This document shows positions 13,989-23,233 of a stretch of DNA of 26,143 bases, piece after piece. The notes beneath the pieces are model-generated. The model was not told the origin of the DNA, searched no databases, and worked only from the letters and a program-made list of their open reading frames with translations. The position numbers and the translations under genes were made by a program. Numbering within the stretch: position 1 is the first letter of the stretch; each line of letters begins with the position of its first letter. The DNA is from Bacteroidota bacterium (lineage in GTDB: Bacteria > Bacteroidota > Bacteroidia > Flavobacteriales_F > PHOS-HE28). The DNA lies in contig JAEZCB010000140.1 of NCBI GenBank assembly GCA_023412755.1, positions 1-26,143 of the forward strand, written 5' to 3'.

Positions 13989-15293
13989 TCAGGCCACCAC
14001 CTTTTCCCGGTTCATCAATTCCTCCACAGCATCGGCCTCCACAGGGATCTCCGCGAATAGGTCCACCGGCCCCTCCTTCGTCACCAGAATATCGTTCTCA
14101 AGCCTTATGCCCAGGCCTTCTTCCCGGATATAGATGCCTGGTTCGCAGGTGAACACCATGCCTTCGGCGATCGGTTCGGTCCACAGGCCCACATCATGCA
14201 CATCAAGGCCGAGGAAATGACTGGTGCCGTGCATGAAATAGTTCTTGTACAAGGGCTTCTCCGGGTCCTGGTTCTTCACATCGGTCTTGTCCAACAGACC
14301 CAGACCGATCAATTCACTTTCCATGATGCGGCCAACCTCTTTGTGGTATTCATTGAGCATGGTGCCCGGCCGCAACAGTTTGGTCGCCTCGTTCTTCACG
14401 CGCAGTACCGCATCGTAAACCTCGCGCTGGCGTTTGGTAAAACGGCCATTCACCGGAATGCTGCGTGAGAGATCGCTCGCATAGCCGCCGTACTCGCAGC
14501 CGAAATCCATCAGGATCACATCGCCATCCCTGCACGGCTGGTCGTTTGTGATGTAGTGCAGCACACACGCATTGTAGCCGCTGGCTATGATCGGTGTATA
14601 GGCATGGCCCCGTGACCCATTGCGAATGAATTCATGTGTGATCTCGGCCTCGATCTCATACTCGATCACACCCGGTTTGATGAAACCACAGACCCGTTCG
14701 AAGGCCTTTCCTGTGATGGCGATCGCCCGCTTGATCTGTTCAACCTCTTCGTTCGTCTTGCGTGCACGGATGCGGTGCATGATCGGGGCACTACGCATCA
14801 CCGGATGCAACGGGAATTGTTCCCGCAGCGCCTTGTTCAGTCGCTCCTCACGCGTCTGCACCTCATTGCCCTGGCGCAGATGTTCATTGCTGTTCAGGTA
14901 CAGTTTCTCGCACTGCGGTACCAGTCGCTTCAGCGTTGCTTGGTACTGGCTGGTCCACAAAACAGTGGGCACCCCGCTCAGCTCGGTCGCCTCCTTTTGC
15001 GTGAATTTGGCGCCTTCCCAGATCGCGATGTGCTCGTTGGTCTCGCGCACGAACAAGATCTCGCGGTCTTTTGGATCGAACGCATCCGGGAACAGCAGAA
15101 GTACTGTCTCTTCCTGGTCCATCCCACACAGATACATGATGTCCGTGGCCTGTTTGAAAGGCATGGTGCCATCGGCGCTGGTGGGCATCACATCATTGCT
15201 GTGGAATAGAGCAAGACCACCTTTTTCCAGTTGCTGGCGGAAGCGGGCACGGTGTTCACGATAGGTGCTGGCTGAAAGTGGTGTGTAGCGCAT
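13989..15293 (-). CDS. pepP: Xaa-Pro aminopeptidase (aminopeptidase P, M24B)
   Basis: This 434-residue metallopeptidase removes N-terminal residues that precede proline. The N-terminal aminopeptidase P domain (about residues 1-150) contains RYTPLSASTYREHRARF and the YLCGMDQEETVLLL strand. The catalytic pita-bread domain (180-425) has all five metal ligands: Asp263 (LMDFG), Asp274 (ASDLSR), His359 (HGTSHFLGLDVHD), Glu384 (TCEPGIY) and Glu399 (RLENDI). I chose the ATG at 15293 because homology begins there. A TACCTTCG promoter element ends 5 bases upstream (15299-15306), and the longer frame to 15455 crosses that element and a REP-like hairpin. The transcript would then be almost leaderless. 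No signal peptide is present, so it is cytoplasmic. Confidence 0.95.
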   Translation of the reverse strand: MRYTPLSASTYREHRARFRQQLEKGGLALFHSNDVMPTSADGTMPFKQATDIMYLCGMDQEETVLLLFPDAFDPKDREILFVRETNEHIAIWEGAKFTQKEATELSGVPTVLWTSQYQATLKRLVPQCEKLYLNSNEHLRQGNEVQTREERLNKALREQFPLHPVMRSAPIMHRIRARKTNEEVEQIKRAIAITGKAFERVCGFIKPGVIEYEIEAEITHEFIRNGSRGHAYTPIIASGYNACVLHYITNDQPCRDGDVILMDFGCEYGGYASDLSRSIPVNGRFTKRQREVYDAVLRVKNEATKLLRPGTMLNEYHKEVGRIMESELIGLGLLDKTDVKNQDPEKPLYKNYFMHGTSHFLGLDVHDVGLWTEPIAEGMVFTCEPGIYIREEGLGIRLENDILVTKEGPVDLFAEIPVEADAVEELMNREKVVA

Positions 15294-15298
15294 GGAGG

Positions 15299-15306
15299 CG
15301 AAGGTA
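15299..15306 (-). promoter_or_regulatory. candidate -7 promoter element of pepP
   Basis: TACCTTCG on the minus strand differs at one base from TAnnTTTG and ends 5 bases before the pepP ATG, implying a nearly leaderless mRNA. No good -33 TTG is visible, so the support is its position and its likeness to TACCTTTG of sdhC and rlmN. Confidence 0.35.
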
Positions 15307-15325
15307 TGGAAGGGTGAGAGTGTGC

Positions 15326-15353
15326 AGGGCGACTCGCACGTGGAACGCCCTAC
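15326..15353 (-). repeat. GTAG-headed imperfect palindrome, REP-like element
   Basis: On the minus strand this begins GTAG, then AGGGCG/CGCCCT arms (15326-15331 and 15346-15351) enclose a CACGTG core. A GTAG head followed by an imperfect hairpin is the hallmark of REP elements mobilised by RAYT transposases. It lies in the divergent pepP-sdhC region, where a terminator is not expected. A second, better element is at 18226-18256. Confidence 0.45.
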
Positions 15354-15448
15354 TTTCCATTGCTCTACGGCCATCTTTTTATTCCCAAGCTTCAACTGGT
15401 CACATGGAACTGGCTCCGCATTGATCATGTTGAAGTGCCGGAGGGTCC

Positions 15449-15478
15449 TTGCCACGAACCATACGCCCCCTACCTTTG
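15449..15478 (+). promoter_or_regulatory. Bacteroidota-type housekeeping promoter of sdhC-sdhA-sdhB
   Basis: TTG at 15449-15451 and a perfect TAnnTTTG (TACCTTTG, 15471-15478) are separated by exactly 19 bases, the classic -33/-7 arrangement for the primary sigma factor in this phylum. The sdhC ATG is 31 bases downstream of the -7 element. It is the clearest housekeeping promoter in the window. Confidence 0.75.
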
Positions 15479-15509
15479 CTGCCCAATTGAGCGCACAAGA
15501 ACGCTACAC

Positions 15510-16201
15510 ATGGCACGATCGGCCCTACTCGGAAACTCTCTGGTGAAGAAGTATTGGATGGCCCTTACGGGCCTTTTCCTTGTCTCATTCCTGGCGATGC
15601 ATCTTGCTGGGAACCTGCAGTTGCTGGACGGCAGCCCCAATGGCCGTGAGAATTTCAACCAGTATGCCGACTTCATGACCACTTTCCCCGTGGTGAAAGT
15701 GGTGAGCTACCTGTTATACTTCAGCATTCTCTTCCACAGTTTCGATGGTCTGTTGCTCGCGTTGCAGAATCGCAAGGCGCGCGGCAGGCAGCGGTATGCA
15801 TATGAGAATTCCGGCGCCAACAGCCATTGGTACGCGCGGCGAATGGCGCTGCTGGGCACGCTGATCCTGGCGTTCATCGTGCTGCACATGGGCAACTTCT
15901 GGTACAAATACCATTGGGGTGATATCCCGATGGTGGAGCATGAGAGCGGTAAGGCCTACAAAGATCTCTATTCTGTGGTGGAGGCCTCCTTCCAGCGATC
16001 CTGGTACGTGGCCATCTACCTTGTTTCCATGGCGATCCTCGCATTCCACCTGCTGCACGGTTTCCAAAGCGCCTTCCAATCGCTTGGCATCAACCATGGC
16101 CGCTATACTCCGTGGATCCGCAACTTCGGCGTCTTCTTCGCCGTAGTGGTACCGATCTTCTTCGCTCTCATCCCCGTCTGGATGTTCTTCAACGCCCATC
16201 A

Positions 16202-16205
<4 letters not shown>
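15510..16205 (+). CDS. sdhC: succinate dehydrogenase cytochrome b subunit
   Basis: This 231-residue membrane anchor of complex II carries heme and the quinone site. About five hydrophobic helices are visible: YWMALTGLFLVSFLAMHLAGN, VVSYLLYFSILFHSFDGLLLAL, MALLGTLILAFIVLHMGNFW, YVAIYLVSMAILAFHLLHGFQSAF and NFGVFFAVVVPIFFALIPVWMF. Conserved His residues in AMHL, LFHS, VLHM and FHLLHG are candidate heme ligands, as in the single-subunit diheme cytochromes b of the Wolinella/Bacteroidota type. There is no separate SdhD. The ATG at 15510 follows the promoter at 15449-15478; the open frame upstream from 15360 lies before the transcript. The stop overlaps the sdhA start by 4 bases (ATGA), so the two are translationally coupled. 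Confidence 0.94.
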
Positions 16206-18205
<2,000 letters not shown>

Positions 18206-18225
18206 TCAATGTTCGATCGAAGGAC

Positions 18226-18256
18226 CCGTAGCGTCGAACCATGGTTCGACATACGG
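18226..18256 (+). repeat. GTAG-headed REP-like palindrome between sdhA and sdhB
   Basis: GTCGAACCATGGTTCGAC (18233-18250) is a perfect 18-bp palindrome. It is preceded by GTAG (18228-18231) and flanked by CCGTA (18226-18230) and TACGG (18252-18256), which also pair. A second 10-bp palindrome, TTCGATCGAA, lies at 18212-18221. The GTAG head plus hairpin is the structure of RAYT-associated REP elements. Inside an operon, such a hairpin can stabilise upstream mRNA and change the SdhA to SdhB ratio; that role is inference. Confidence 0.6.
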
Positions 18257-18286
18257 ATCAACAAGTAGAACAAGCAACGAGGTCAA

Positions 18287-19039
18287 ATGAAACTCACACT
18301 AAAGATCTGGAGGCAGGCAGGCCCCAAGGAAAAAGGCCGGATCGAGACCTACACGATGAACGATGTGTCACCCGACATGTCGTTCCTGGAAATGCTCGAT
18401 GTGCTGAACGATGACCTCGTGCGGCAGGGCAAGGATCCGGTCTCCTTCGATCACGATTGCCGTGAAGGTATCTGCGGCATGTGCAGCCTGTTCATCAATG
18501 GTGAACCACATGGACCTGGACGTGCGATCACCACCTGCCAGCTGCATATGCGCAAGTTCAAGGATGGCGATACCATCTATGTGGAGCCTTGGCGCTCCGC
18601 GGCTTTCCCGGTCATCAAAGACCTGGTGACCGATCGAACGGCTTTCGACCGGATCCAGGCGGCGGGCGGGTTCGTGAGTGTGAACACCAGCGGTAACCTG
18701 GTGGATGGCAACGCGATCCCCATCCCGAAGGTGAGCGCCGACAAGGCCTTCGATGCGGCGACATGCATCCAGTGCGGCGCCTGCGTGGCCACATGCCCGA
18801 ACGGTTCGGCCATGCTCTTCACCGCAGCGAAGGTGTCGCAGTTGGCGTTGCTGCCACAGGGCCAGGTGGAGCGTAAGCAGCGTGTGCTCAACATGGTGGC
18901 ACAGATGGATAAGGAGGGCTTTGGCAACTGCAGCAACATCGGCGCCTGCGAAGTGGAGTGCCCCAAGGAGATAAGCCTCTCGCACATCGCACGGATGTAC
19001 CGGGAGTATCTGGGGGCGACCGTTTCCAAGGAAGGCTAG
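18287..19039 (+). CDS. sdhB: succinate dehydrogenase iron-sulfur subunit
   Basis: This 250-residue subunit wires the flavin to the cytochrome b through three iron-sulfur clusters, all with ligands present. The [2Fe-2S] cluster uses Cys58, Cys63, Cys66 and Cys84 (DCREGICGMCSLFINGEPHG and TTC). The [4Fe-4S] motif CIQCGACVATCPN has Cys160, 163, 166 and 170. The [3Fe-4S] region uses Cys215, Cys221 and Cys225 (GNCSNIGACEVECPKEISL). The N-terminus (MKLTLKIWRQAGPKEKG) is normal for the Bacteroidota family. It is the last gene of the operon and starts 81 bases after sdhA, downstream of the REP-like hairpin. It converges on the MORN-like lipoprotein gene at 19076, with only a weak hairpin between. Confidence 0.96.
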   Translation: MKLTLKIWRQAGPKEKGRIETYTMNDVSPDMSFLEMLDVLNDDLVRQGKDPVSFDHDCREGICGMCSLFINGEPHGPGRAITTCQLHMRKFKDGDTIYVEPWRSAAFPVIKDLVTDRTAFDRIQAAGGFVSVNTSGNLVDGNAIPIPKVSADKAFDAATCIQCGACVATCPNGSAMLFTAAKVSQLALLPQGQVERKQRVLNMVAQMDKEGFGNCSNIGACEVECPKEISLSHIARMYREYLGATVSKEG

Positions 19040-19075
19040 ACCTGCTGTCTCCCATCCATGGTGGGGTGGTGCGCT

Positions 19076-19528
19076 CTACAGCTCGCGCTCTTCCAGCAGT
19101 ATGCCATCCTCGCTATAGCGCACGATCTTCACCGGGTTCCCATTCTCATCGTAGAAGGTCCAATCCTTCACGGGCTTGCCATCCTTGTACCAACCGGCAT
19201 AGAAGGTATTCCCATTTTCATGATACACCACGGTGGGGCCTTGTTGAAGGCCGTTCACAAAGGTGGCCTGGCTGCGGACGTTCCCATTCGGGAAGTAGGA
19301 GGTCCAGCCACCTTCGCGTTTTCCGTTGATCTTTTCGCCGCGCATGAGCAGATCCCCATTCTGGTCCATGATCTCATGGATACCATCGGCATCGGGCGGT
19401 AATGAACTGGTTCCTTCCGCAGCTGCTGGTGGCAACGGATCTTCGGTAACGGTGTCCGCCTCTCCACCACAAGAGAAGAGCAGGAGGAGGAGAGGAATTA
19501 GCAGGAGATCCCATGCTGTCCTATTCAT
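19076..19528 (-). CDS. MORN-repeat-like lipoprotein
   Basis: This 150-residue protein has a lipoprotein signal (LLLIPLLLLLFSC, lipidated Cys20) followed by a disordered Pro/Ala/Ser linker (about 25-48). The rest consists of MORN-like repeats, each of the form G-x-W-x-x-Y-x-x-N-G-x-x: GGWTSYFPNGNVRSQATF, GPTVVYHENGNTFYAGWY and KDWTFYDENGNPVKIVRY. Similar proteins are often named YwqK-family antitoxin in databases, but nothing here supports a toxin pair. Its ATG overlaps the stop of the polyprenyl synthase gene by 4 bases (ATGA), so the two are an operon with translational coupling. Function is unknown; a structural or envelope role is plausible. Confidence 0.8.
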   Translation of the reverse strand: MNRTAWDLLLIPLLLLLFSCGGEADTVTEDPLPPAAAEGTSSLPPDADGIHEIMDQNGDLLMRGEKINGKREGGWTSYFPNGNVRSQATFVNGLQQGPTVVYHENGNTFYAGWYKDGKPVKDWTFYDENGNPVKIVRYSEDGILLEEREL

Positions 19529-20499
19529 TTCTTTCTTTCAACGGTGAGGTGGACCAATCCTTCCAGCGCATCGCGTGCTTCATTTTGTGGGAATACGTGG
19601 AGGATCGCCAAAGCCTTGTCCCGGTATTCATACATCCGCTCCCTGGCGAAGGCGACTCCGCCGGCCGTGATCACACTCTCCACCACCCTGCCCACCGCAC
19701 GGCCATCCTCATTCTTGTTCTTCACCACATCGATCATCCATCGCCGTTGGTCGCGATCCACTTTGCGCAGTGCATGGATCAACGGAAGTGTGAGCTTTTT
19801 CTCCTTGATGTCCAGACCAGAGGGTTTACCGGTATCCACCCCTCCGCCATAGTCGAACAGGTCATCCTTGATCTGGAAGGCGATCCCGGTATACTCGCCG
19901 AAAAGCCTCATGCGCTCCACCTCCTCAGCGGGCCTGCCGGCAGCATTGGCCCCGCAGGCACAGCACGCGGCGATCAAGCTGGCGGTCTTCTTCCGGATGA
20001 TCTCGAAATACACATCCTCACTGTAATTGAGATCGCGTGTTCTTTCCAGTTGAAGGAGCTCTCCTTCACTCATTTCACGTACGGAGTTGCTCACGATCCG
20101 GAGCAATTCGAATTCACCCTTGTCCACCGCCAGAAGCAGTCCGCGGCTCAACAGGTAATCACCCACAAGCACGGCGATCTTGTTCTTCCATAACGCATTG
20201 ATGCTGAAGAAGCCCCTGCGCATGGAGCTTCCATCGATAACATCATCGTGCACCAGGGTCGCCGTGTGCAGGAGTTCGATCAATGAGGCGGCCACGAAAG
20301 CGCTCTCATTCACTGGGCCGAATTGCCTGGCGCTCAGCAGGGTGAACATCGGGCGCATCTGTTTGCCTTTGCGCTTAACGATGTAGTGCATGATCCGGTC
20401 CAGGAGGGCCGCCCGGCTGCGCATGGCCTCACGGAAATGGGGTTCGAAGGCCTTCATTTCACCGGCTATGGGCCGCTGGATCTCCTCGATCGTCATCAT
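19525..20499 (-). CDS. long-chain polyprenyl diphosphate synthase
   Basis: This is a 324-residue trans-prenyltransferase that extends a prenyl diphosphate with isopentenyl diphosphate units. The first Asp-rich motif HDDVID has Asp85, Asp86 and Asp89. The second, KDDLFDY, has Asp212, Asp213 and Asp216. KGKQMRP (about 44-50) corresponds to the GGKR-x-RP diphosphate-binding site. The residues before the first motif are small (HTATLVHDD), as in E. coli octaprenyl synthase IspB, which suggests a long product such as the menaquinone side chain; chain length cannot be read exactly. Starts at 20499 or 20496 (MM) fit; the longer frame to 20625 does not. A GATATTTG element at 20509-20516 supports this start. 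It is coupled to the downstream lipoprotein. Confidence 0.92.
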   Translation of the reverse strand: MMTIEEIQRPIAGEMKAFEPHFREAMRSRAALLDRIMHYIVKRKGKQMRPMFTLLSARQFGPVNESAFVAASLIELLHTATLVHDDVIDGSSMRRGFFSINALWKNKIAVLVGDYLLSRGLLLAVDKGEFELLRIVSNSVREMSEGELLQLERTRDLNYSEDVYFEIIRKKTASLIAACCACGANAAGRPAEEVERMRLFGEYTGIAFQIKDDLFDYGGGVDTGKPSGLDIKEKKLTLPLIHALRKVDRDQRRWMIDVVKNKNEDGRAVGRVVESVITAGGVAFARERMYEYRDKALAILHVFPQNEARDALEGLVHLTVERKK

Positions 20500-20508
20500 T
20501 ACGCGGCT

Positions 20509-20541
20509 CAAATATCGGGACACGGTCCGGGAAGCGGACAA
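20509..20541 (-). promoter_or_regulatory. candidate housekeeping promoter of the polyprenyl synthase gene
   Basis: On the minus strand TTG (20539-20541) and GATATTTG (20509-20516, one mismatch to TAnnTTTG) are 22 bases apart. The ATG at 20499 is 9 bases downstream. The spacing is slightly long, so confidence is limited. Confidence 0.4.
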
Positions 20542-20597
20542 CCCGGGGATCACTGCCTCGTCTGCTGTAGTAGCTTCCCTGCATAACTTCGTGCTGC

Positions 20598-21323
20598 ATG
20601 GCCGTACTCTACCGTTCCCGCACACTCATGCTATTGATCGTATGCGGTGCCTTCCATTTCGTAGCCTATGGCCAGGAGCCACGTCCCCGGGTTCTCTTGT
20701 ACAAGGACCGTATGCAGGCGGAATTCGATACGGTGAACGTGGTGAAGAACGTGGTGAAGGTGAATCCGCTGCTCTTCTTTCGCGGAGAGATCCCGCTGTA
20801 TTTCGAAAGGGCACTTACACCCAACCTGAGCATTGAGATCGGGGGCGGGATCACGCTTAGAAATTACCTGGCCATGAGTTTTTCCAGTGATGACGCGGAT
20901 GATTTTGGCGCGGGCACGGAGATCATTCCGGGGTACAGTTTCCATGGAGGCCTGCGCTTCTACCTTACGGATGACCTGGAACCACAGGGATGGTACATCC
21001 AGCCCACCTTTTCGCACCTTCGCTATGAGAAGGCCATACTCGTGAGGCAGTTGGATGGCTCGTTCCTCGAGGACGAAAGGCTGCATGACATCCGGACCTT
21101 CAACGATATACGGTTGTTGTTCGGCCACCAGATCCTGAGCTACTCGAGCAATTGGTTGTTCGATATCTATGGTGGCGTGGCCGTGCGCGACAGGGACATG
21201 CGCGTTGTACAGGAGCGGATCGATCTCTCCGTGGTCCCGGCCGGATACAACTATGATGTGGAACAGCGCAATGATCGAATACCCGCCTTTTTTCTCGGGG
21301 TGAAGGTGGGGCTGGGTTTCTAG
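20598..21323 (+). CDS. outer-membrane beta-barrel protein, unknown family
   Basis: This 241-residue protein has a signal peptide (residues about 1-25, ending VAYG-Q) and a predicted small barrel. Strands alternate hydrophobic residues with aromatic ends: LLFFRGEIPLYFERAL, LSIEIGGGITLRNYLAM, YSFHGGLRFYLTDDL, GWYIQPTFSHLRYEKA, NWLFDIYGGVAVRDRDM and a final AFFLGVKVGLGF ending in Phe, the usual C-terminal residue of outer-membrane barrels. The pattern around ERALTPNLSIEIGGG resembles DUF3575-like proteins, but I do not claim that family. TAACTTCG at 20584-20591, 6 bases before the ATG, could be the promoter -7 element. It converges on rlmN with only 4 bases between the stops. Confidence 0.78.
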   Translation: MAVLYRSRTLMLLIVCGAFHFVAYGQEPRPRVLLYKDRMQAEFDTVNVVKNVVKVNPLLFFRGEIPLYFERALTPNLSIEIGGGITLRNYLAMSFSSDDADDFGAGTEIIPGYSFHGGLRFYLTDDLEPQGWYIQPTFSHLRYEKAILVRQLDGSFLEDERLHDIRTFNDIRLLFGHQILSYSSNWLFDIYGGVAVRDRDMRVVQERIDLSVVPAGYNYDVEQRNDRIPAFFLGVKVGLGF

Positions 21324-21327
21324 GATC

Positions 21328-22395
21328 TTACGTGCGGGAAGCCTTCAACGCGGGCTCATTCTTGTTCGCCAACTGCCCGCATGCCGCATCGATGTCCCGT
21401 CCGCGGCTGCGACGGATCCTGGCCACGATCCCTTTCTTCTCCAGATGCTGCTGGAACGCTTCTGCCACACTGCTCTCGCTACGCCCGAAACCCGCTTCGT
21501 CTATTGGGTTGTACTCGATCAGATTCACCTTTGCATGAACATCACTCGCATACCGCACCAGCTCCTGCGCATCCGCGATGGAATCGTTGAAATTGCGCAG
21601 CAGGATGTACTCGAACGTCACCGGTTTGCCGCTGGTGCGGGTGTAGTACCGGAGCGCTTCCTTCAATTCCGAAAGTGAATTTTGTTCATTGATCGGCATG
21701 ATGCGATCGCGTTTCGCATCGTTCGCCGCATGCAGGCTTAGGGCCAGGTTGAATTTGGCCCCATCATCGGCCAGCTTGCGGATCATCTTCGCGATGCCGG
21801 CCGTGCTCACAGTGATCCTTCTTGCGCTCATGCCCGATCCATCTTCCGCCGTGATGCGTTCGGCGCTTCGCAGGGTGTTCGCGTAGTTGAGCAGAGGCTC
21901 GCCCATGCCCATATACACGATGTTGGTGAGTCCTTCGCTGTAATATTTGTGCGCCAGGGCATCGATGAGCACCACCTGGTCCACGATCTCACCTGCACTC
22001 AGATTGCGGACGCGCTTGAGTTTTCCGGTCGCGCAAAAGCTGCAGGTGAGGCTGCAACCGATCTGGCTGCTGATGCACGCGGTGAGCCGGGTGGGGGTGG
22101 GTATGAGCACACCTTCCACCACATGACCATCCCACGTTTTGAAGGCACATTTCACCGTGCCATCCTGACTTCGTTGCTCTTCGGCCAGTTCCAAGGGCCG
22201 TAACAGGGCGCGTTCCGACAGTTGTGTCCGGAAGGCTTTCGGCAGGTCTGTCATCCCTTCGTATGAGCGGGCCTTTCGTTTCCACAGCCATTCCCATACC
22301 TGCTTCGCCCGATAAGGTCTTTCGCCCAGCTCGGACACAAGCACGGCAAGGGCCTCCTTATCGAGATCCCGAATATCTGGAAGTGCCGAGGCCAT
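21328..22395 (-). CDS. rlmN: 23S rRNA (adenine2503-C2)-methyltransferase / tRNA A37 methyltransferase
   Basis: This 355-residue radical-SAM enzyme methylates C2 of A2503 in 23S rRNA and of A37 in some tRNAs. The cluster motif CSLTCSFCATG has Cys114, Cys118 and Cys121. The second catalytic pair partner is Cys339 in RGRDIDAACGQL. Other family blocks are GERPYRAKQVWEWLWKR, SQIGCSLTCSFCATGKLK, YMGMGEPLLNY, STAGIAKMIRKLAD, SLHAANDAKRDRIMPINE and NLIEYNPIDEAGFGRS. I chose the ATG at 22395 instead of the GTG at 22404 because the latter overlaps the last base of a perfect TACCTTTG promoter element (22404-22411). It follows ispD by 41 bases on the same strand, so read-through from ispD is also possible. 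Confidence 0.97.
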   Translation of the reverse strand: MASALPDIRDLDKEALAVLVSELGERPYRAKQVWEWLWKRKARSYEGMTDLPKAFRTQLSERALLRPLELAEEQRSQDGTVKCAFKTWDGHVVEGVLIPTPTRLTACISSQIGCSLTCSFCATGKLKRVRNLSAGEIVDQVVLIDALAHKYYSEGLTNIVYMGMGEPLLNYANTLRSAERITAEDGSGMSARRITVSTAGIAKMIRKLADDGAKFNLALSLHAANDAKRDRIMPINEQNSLSELKEALRYYTRTSGKPVTFEYILLRNFNDSIADAQELVRYASDVHAKVNLIEYNPIDEAGFGRSESSVAEAFQQHLEKKGIVARIRRSRGRDIDAACGQLANKNEPALKASRT

Positions 22396-22403
22396 GGGTA
22401 TCA

Positions 22404-22411
22404 CAAAGGTA
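22404..22411 (-). promoter_or_regulatory. -7 promoter element of rlmN
   Basis: TACCTTTG on the minus strand matches TAnnTTTG exactly and ends 8 bases before the ATG at 22395. No clear -33 TTG is present. It implies a very short leader and helps decide the rlmN start. Confidence 0.5.
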
Positions 22412-22436
22412 CATGGCTTGCCTCGGTATGGCCGTT

Positions 22437-23117
22437 CTATCGCGCGCTACTGGCCTGAAGGAGCAGAGCCTCCGCCACCTTCAGGTCCACTGGGGTGGTC
22501 AATTTCAAGTTCCCCTCTTCGCCTGCCACGAGATGCACCGTTACACCCAACCGCTCAACCAGGGTGGCTTCATCGGTGAAGGTGGGATCATATGGCAATT
22601 CCACGGCCTTTTTTAGCAATGATGATCTGAAACACTGTGGTGTTTGCACCGCACGTAAACGCGATCGCTCCACCGGCCTGTTCCCATGTTCGAGCACTTC
22701 CCGCACAGACGATGCGATTGGCACCACCGGGATCGCAGCATCATGATCTTCAGCAGCCATGAAGCAACGCGAGATCAACTCAGGGCTCACCAATGGCCGT
22801 ACCCCATCATGCACCGCGATCAGTCCATCATGCATCACGGCGTTGACACCATTGACCACGCTGTGGAAGCGCTCTTTTCCTCCATTCACCACTTGATGCG
22901 GGATCTGGAATTCATGTTTGGCACAAAGCCGTTCCCACACCGGTCGCTGTTCCTGGGGAAGTACGAGTATGATCTCCATTTCCGGATCGAACCGATGGAA
23001 TGCTTCGATGCTCCAGAAAAGGATCGGTCTGCCGATCAGCGGAAGGAATTGTTTGGGCAGGTCCGCGCCCATACGTGTACCCGTACCACCCGCCACAATG
23101 ATCGCGCTGCGCCACAT
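22437..23117 (-). CDS. ispD: 2-C-methyl-D-erythritol 4-phosphate cytidylyltransferase
   Basis: This 226-residue enzyme couples CTP with methylerythritol phosphate, the third step of the MEP pathway begun by dxs. The nucleotide-binding start SAIIVAGGTGTRMGADLPKQFLPLIGRPIL is complete. The family blocks VVNGGKERFHSVVNGVNAV, VHDGVRPLVSPELI, AIPVVPIASSVREV, LRAVQTPQCFRSSLL, FTDEATLVERLG and NLKLTTPVDLKVAEALL are all in place. The length is normal and no fusion to IspF is present. The ATG at 23117 starts the conserved N-terminus and follows a good promoter whose -7 element ends 4 bases upstream, so its mRNA is nearly leaderless. An inverted repeat covers that promoter. rlmN lies 41 bases downstream. 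Confidence 0.96.
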   Translation of the reverse strand: MWRSAIIVAGGTGTRMGADLPKQFLPLIGRPILFWSIEAFHRFDPEMEIILVLPQEQRPVWERLCAKHEFQIPHQVVNGGKERFHSVVNGVNAVMHDGLIAVHDGVRPLVSPELISRCFMAAEDHDAAIPVVPIASSVREVLEHGNRPVERSRLRAVQTPQCFRSSLLKKAVELPYDPTFTDEATLVERLGVTVHLVAGEEGNLKLTTPVDLKVAEALLLQASSAR

Positions 23118-23121
23118 GGCG

Positions 23122-23151
23122 CAAAGATGGATCCTTCAGCATAAGCTTCAA
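23122..23151 (-). promoter_or_regulatory. housekeeping promoter of ispD
   Basis: On the minus strand TTG (23149-23151) and CATCTTTG (23122-23129, one mismatch to TAnnTTTG) are exactly 19 bases apart. The ispD ATG is at 23117. The element is overlapped by the inverted repeat at 23127-23168. Confidence 0.6.
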
Positions 23152-23168
23152 CTCGGAAAAGGATCCAT
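23127..23168. repeat. perfect 10-bp inverted repeat over the ispD promoter
   Basis: ATGGATCCTT (23127-23136) and AAGGATCCAT (23159-23168) are exact reverse complements separated by 22 bases. The left arm overlaps the ispD -7 element by three bases, and the -33 TTG lies in the loop. It could be an operator, or a hairpin ending transcription from the giant gene at 23234, though no T-run follows. Either role is inference. Confidence 0.45.
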
Positions 23169-23233
23169 GATGCAGGTTGTTGGGGCATGAAAGGATCTGC
23201 CGCGTATATCAACTGGATCATATTCAGCAAATT

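Noticed and set aside
16112..16201. Extended start for sdhA
   Set aside because: It reads out of frame through sdhC; the ATG at 16202 overlapping the sdhC stop is typical and starts the conserved sequence.
19051..19065. Possible bidirectional terminator between sdhB and the MORN-like gene
   Set aside because: CCCA/TGGG arms are very short, the loop is poor and no T-run follows on either strand.
19076..19528. YwqK-type antitoxin of a toxin-antitoxin pair
   Set aside because: No toxin-like gene is adjacent; the partner is a polyprenyl synthase, and the protein is a lipoprotein.
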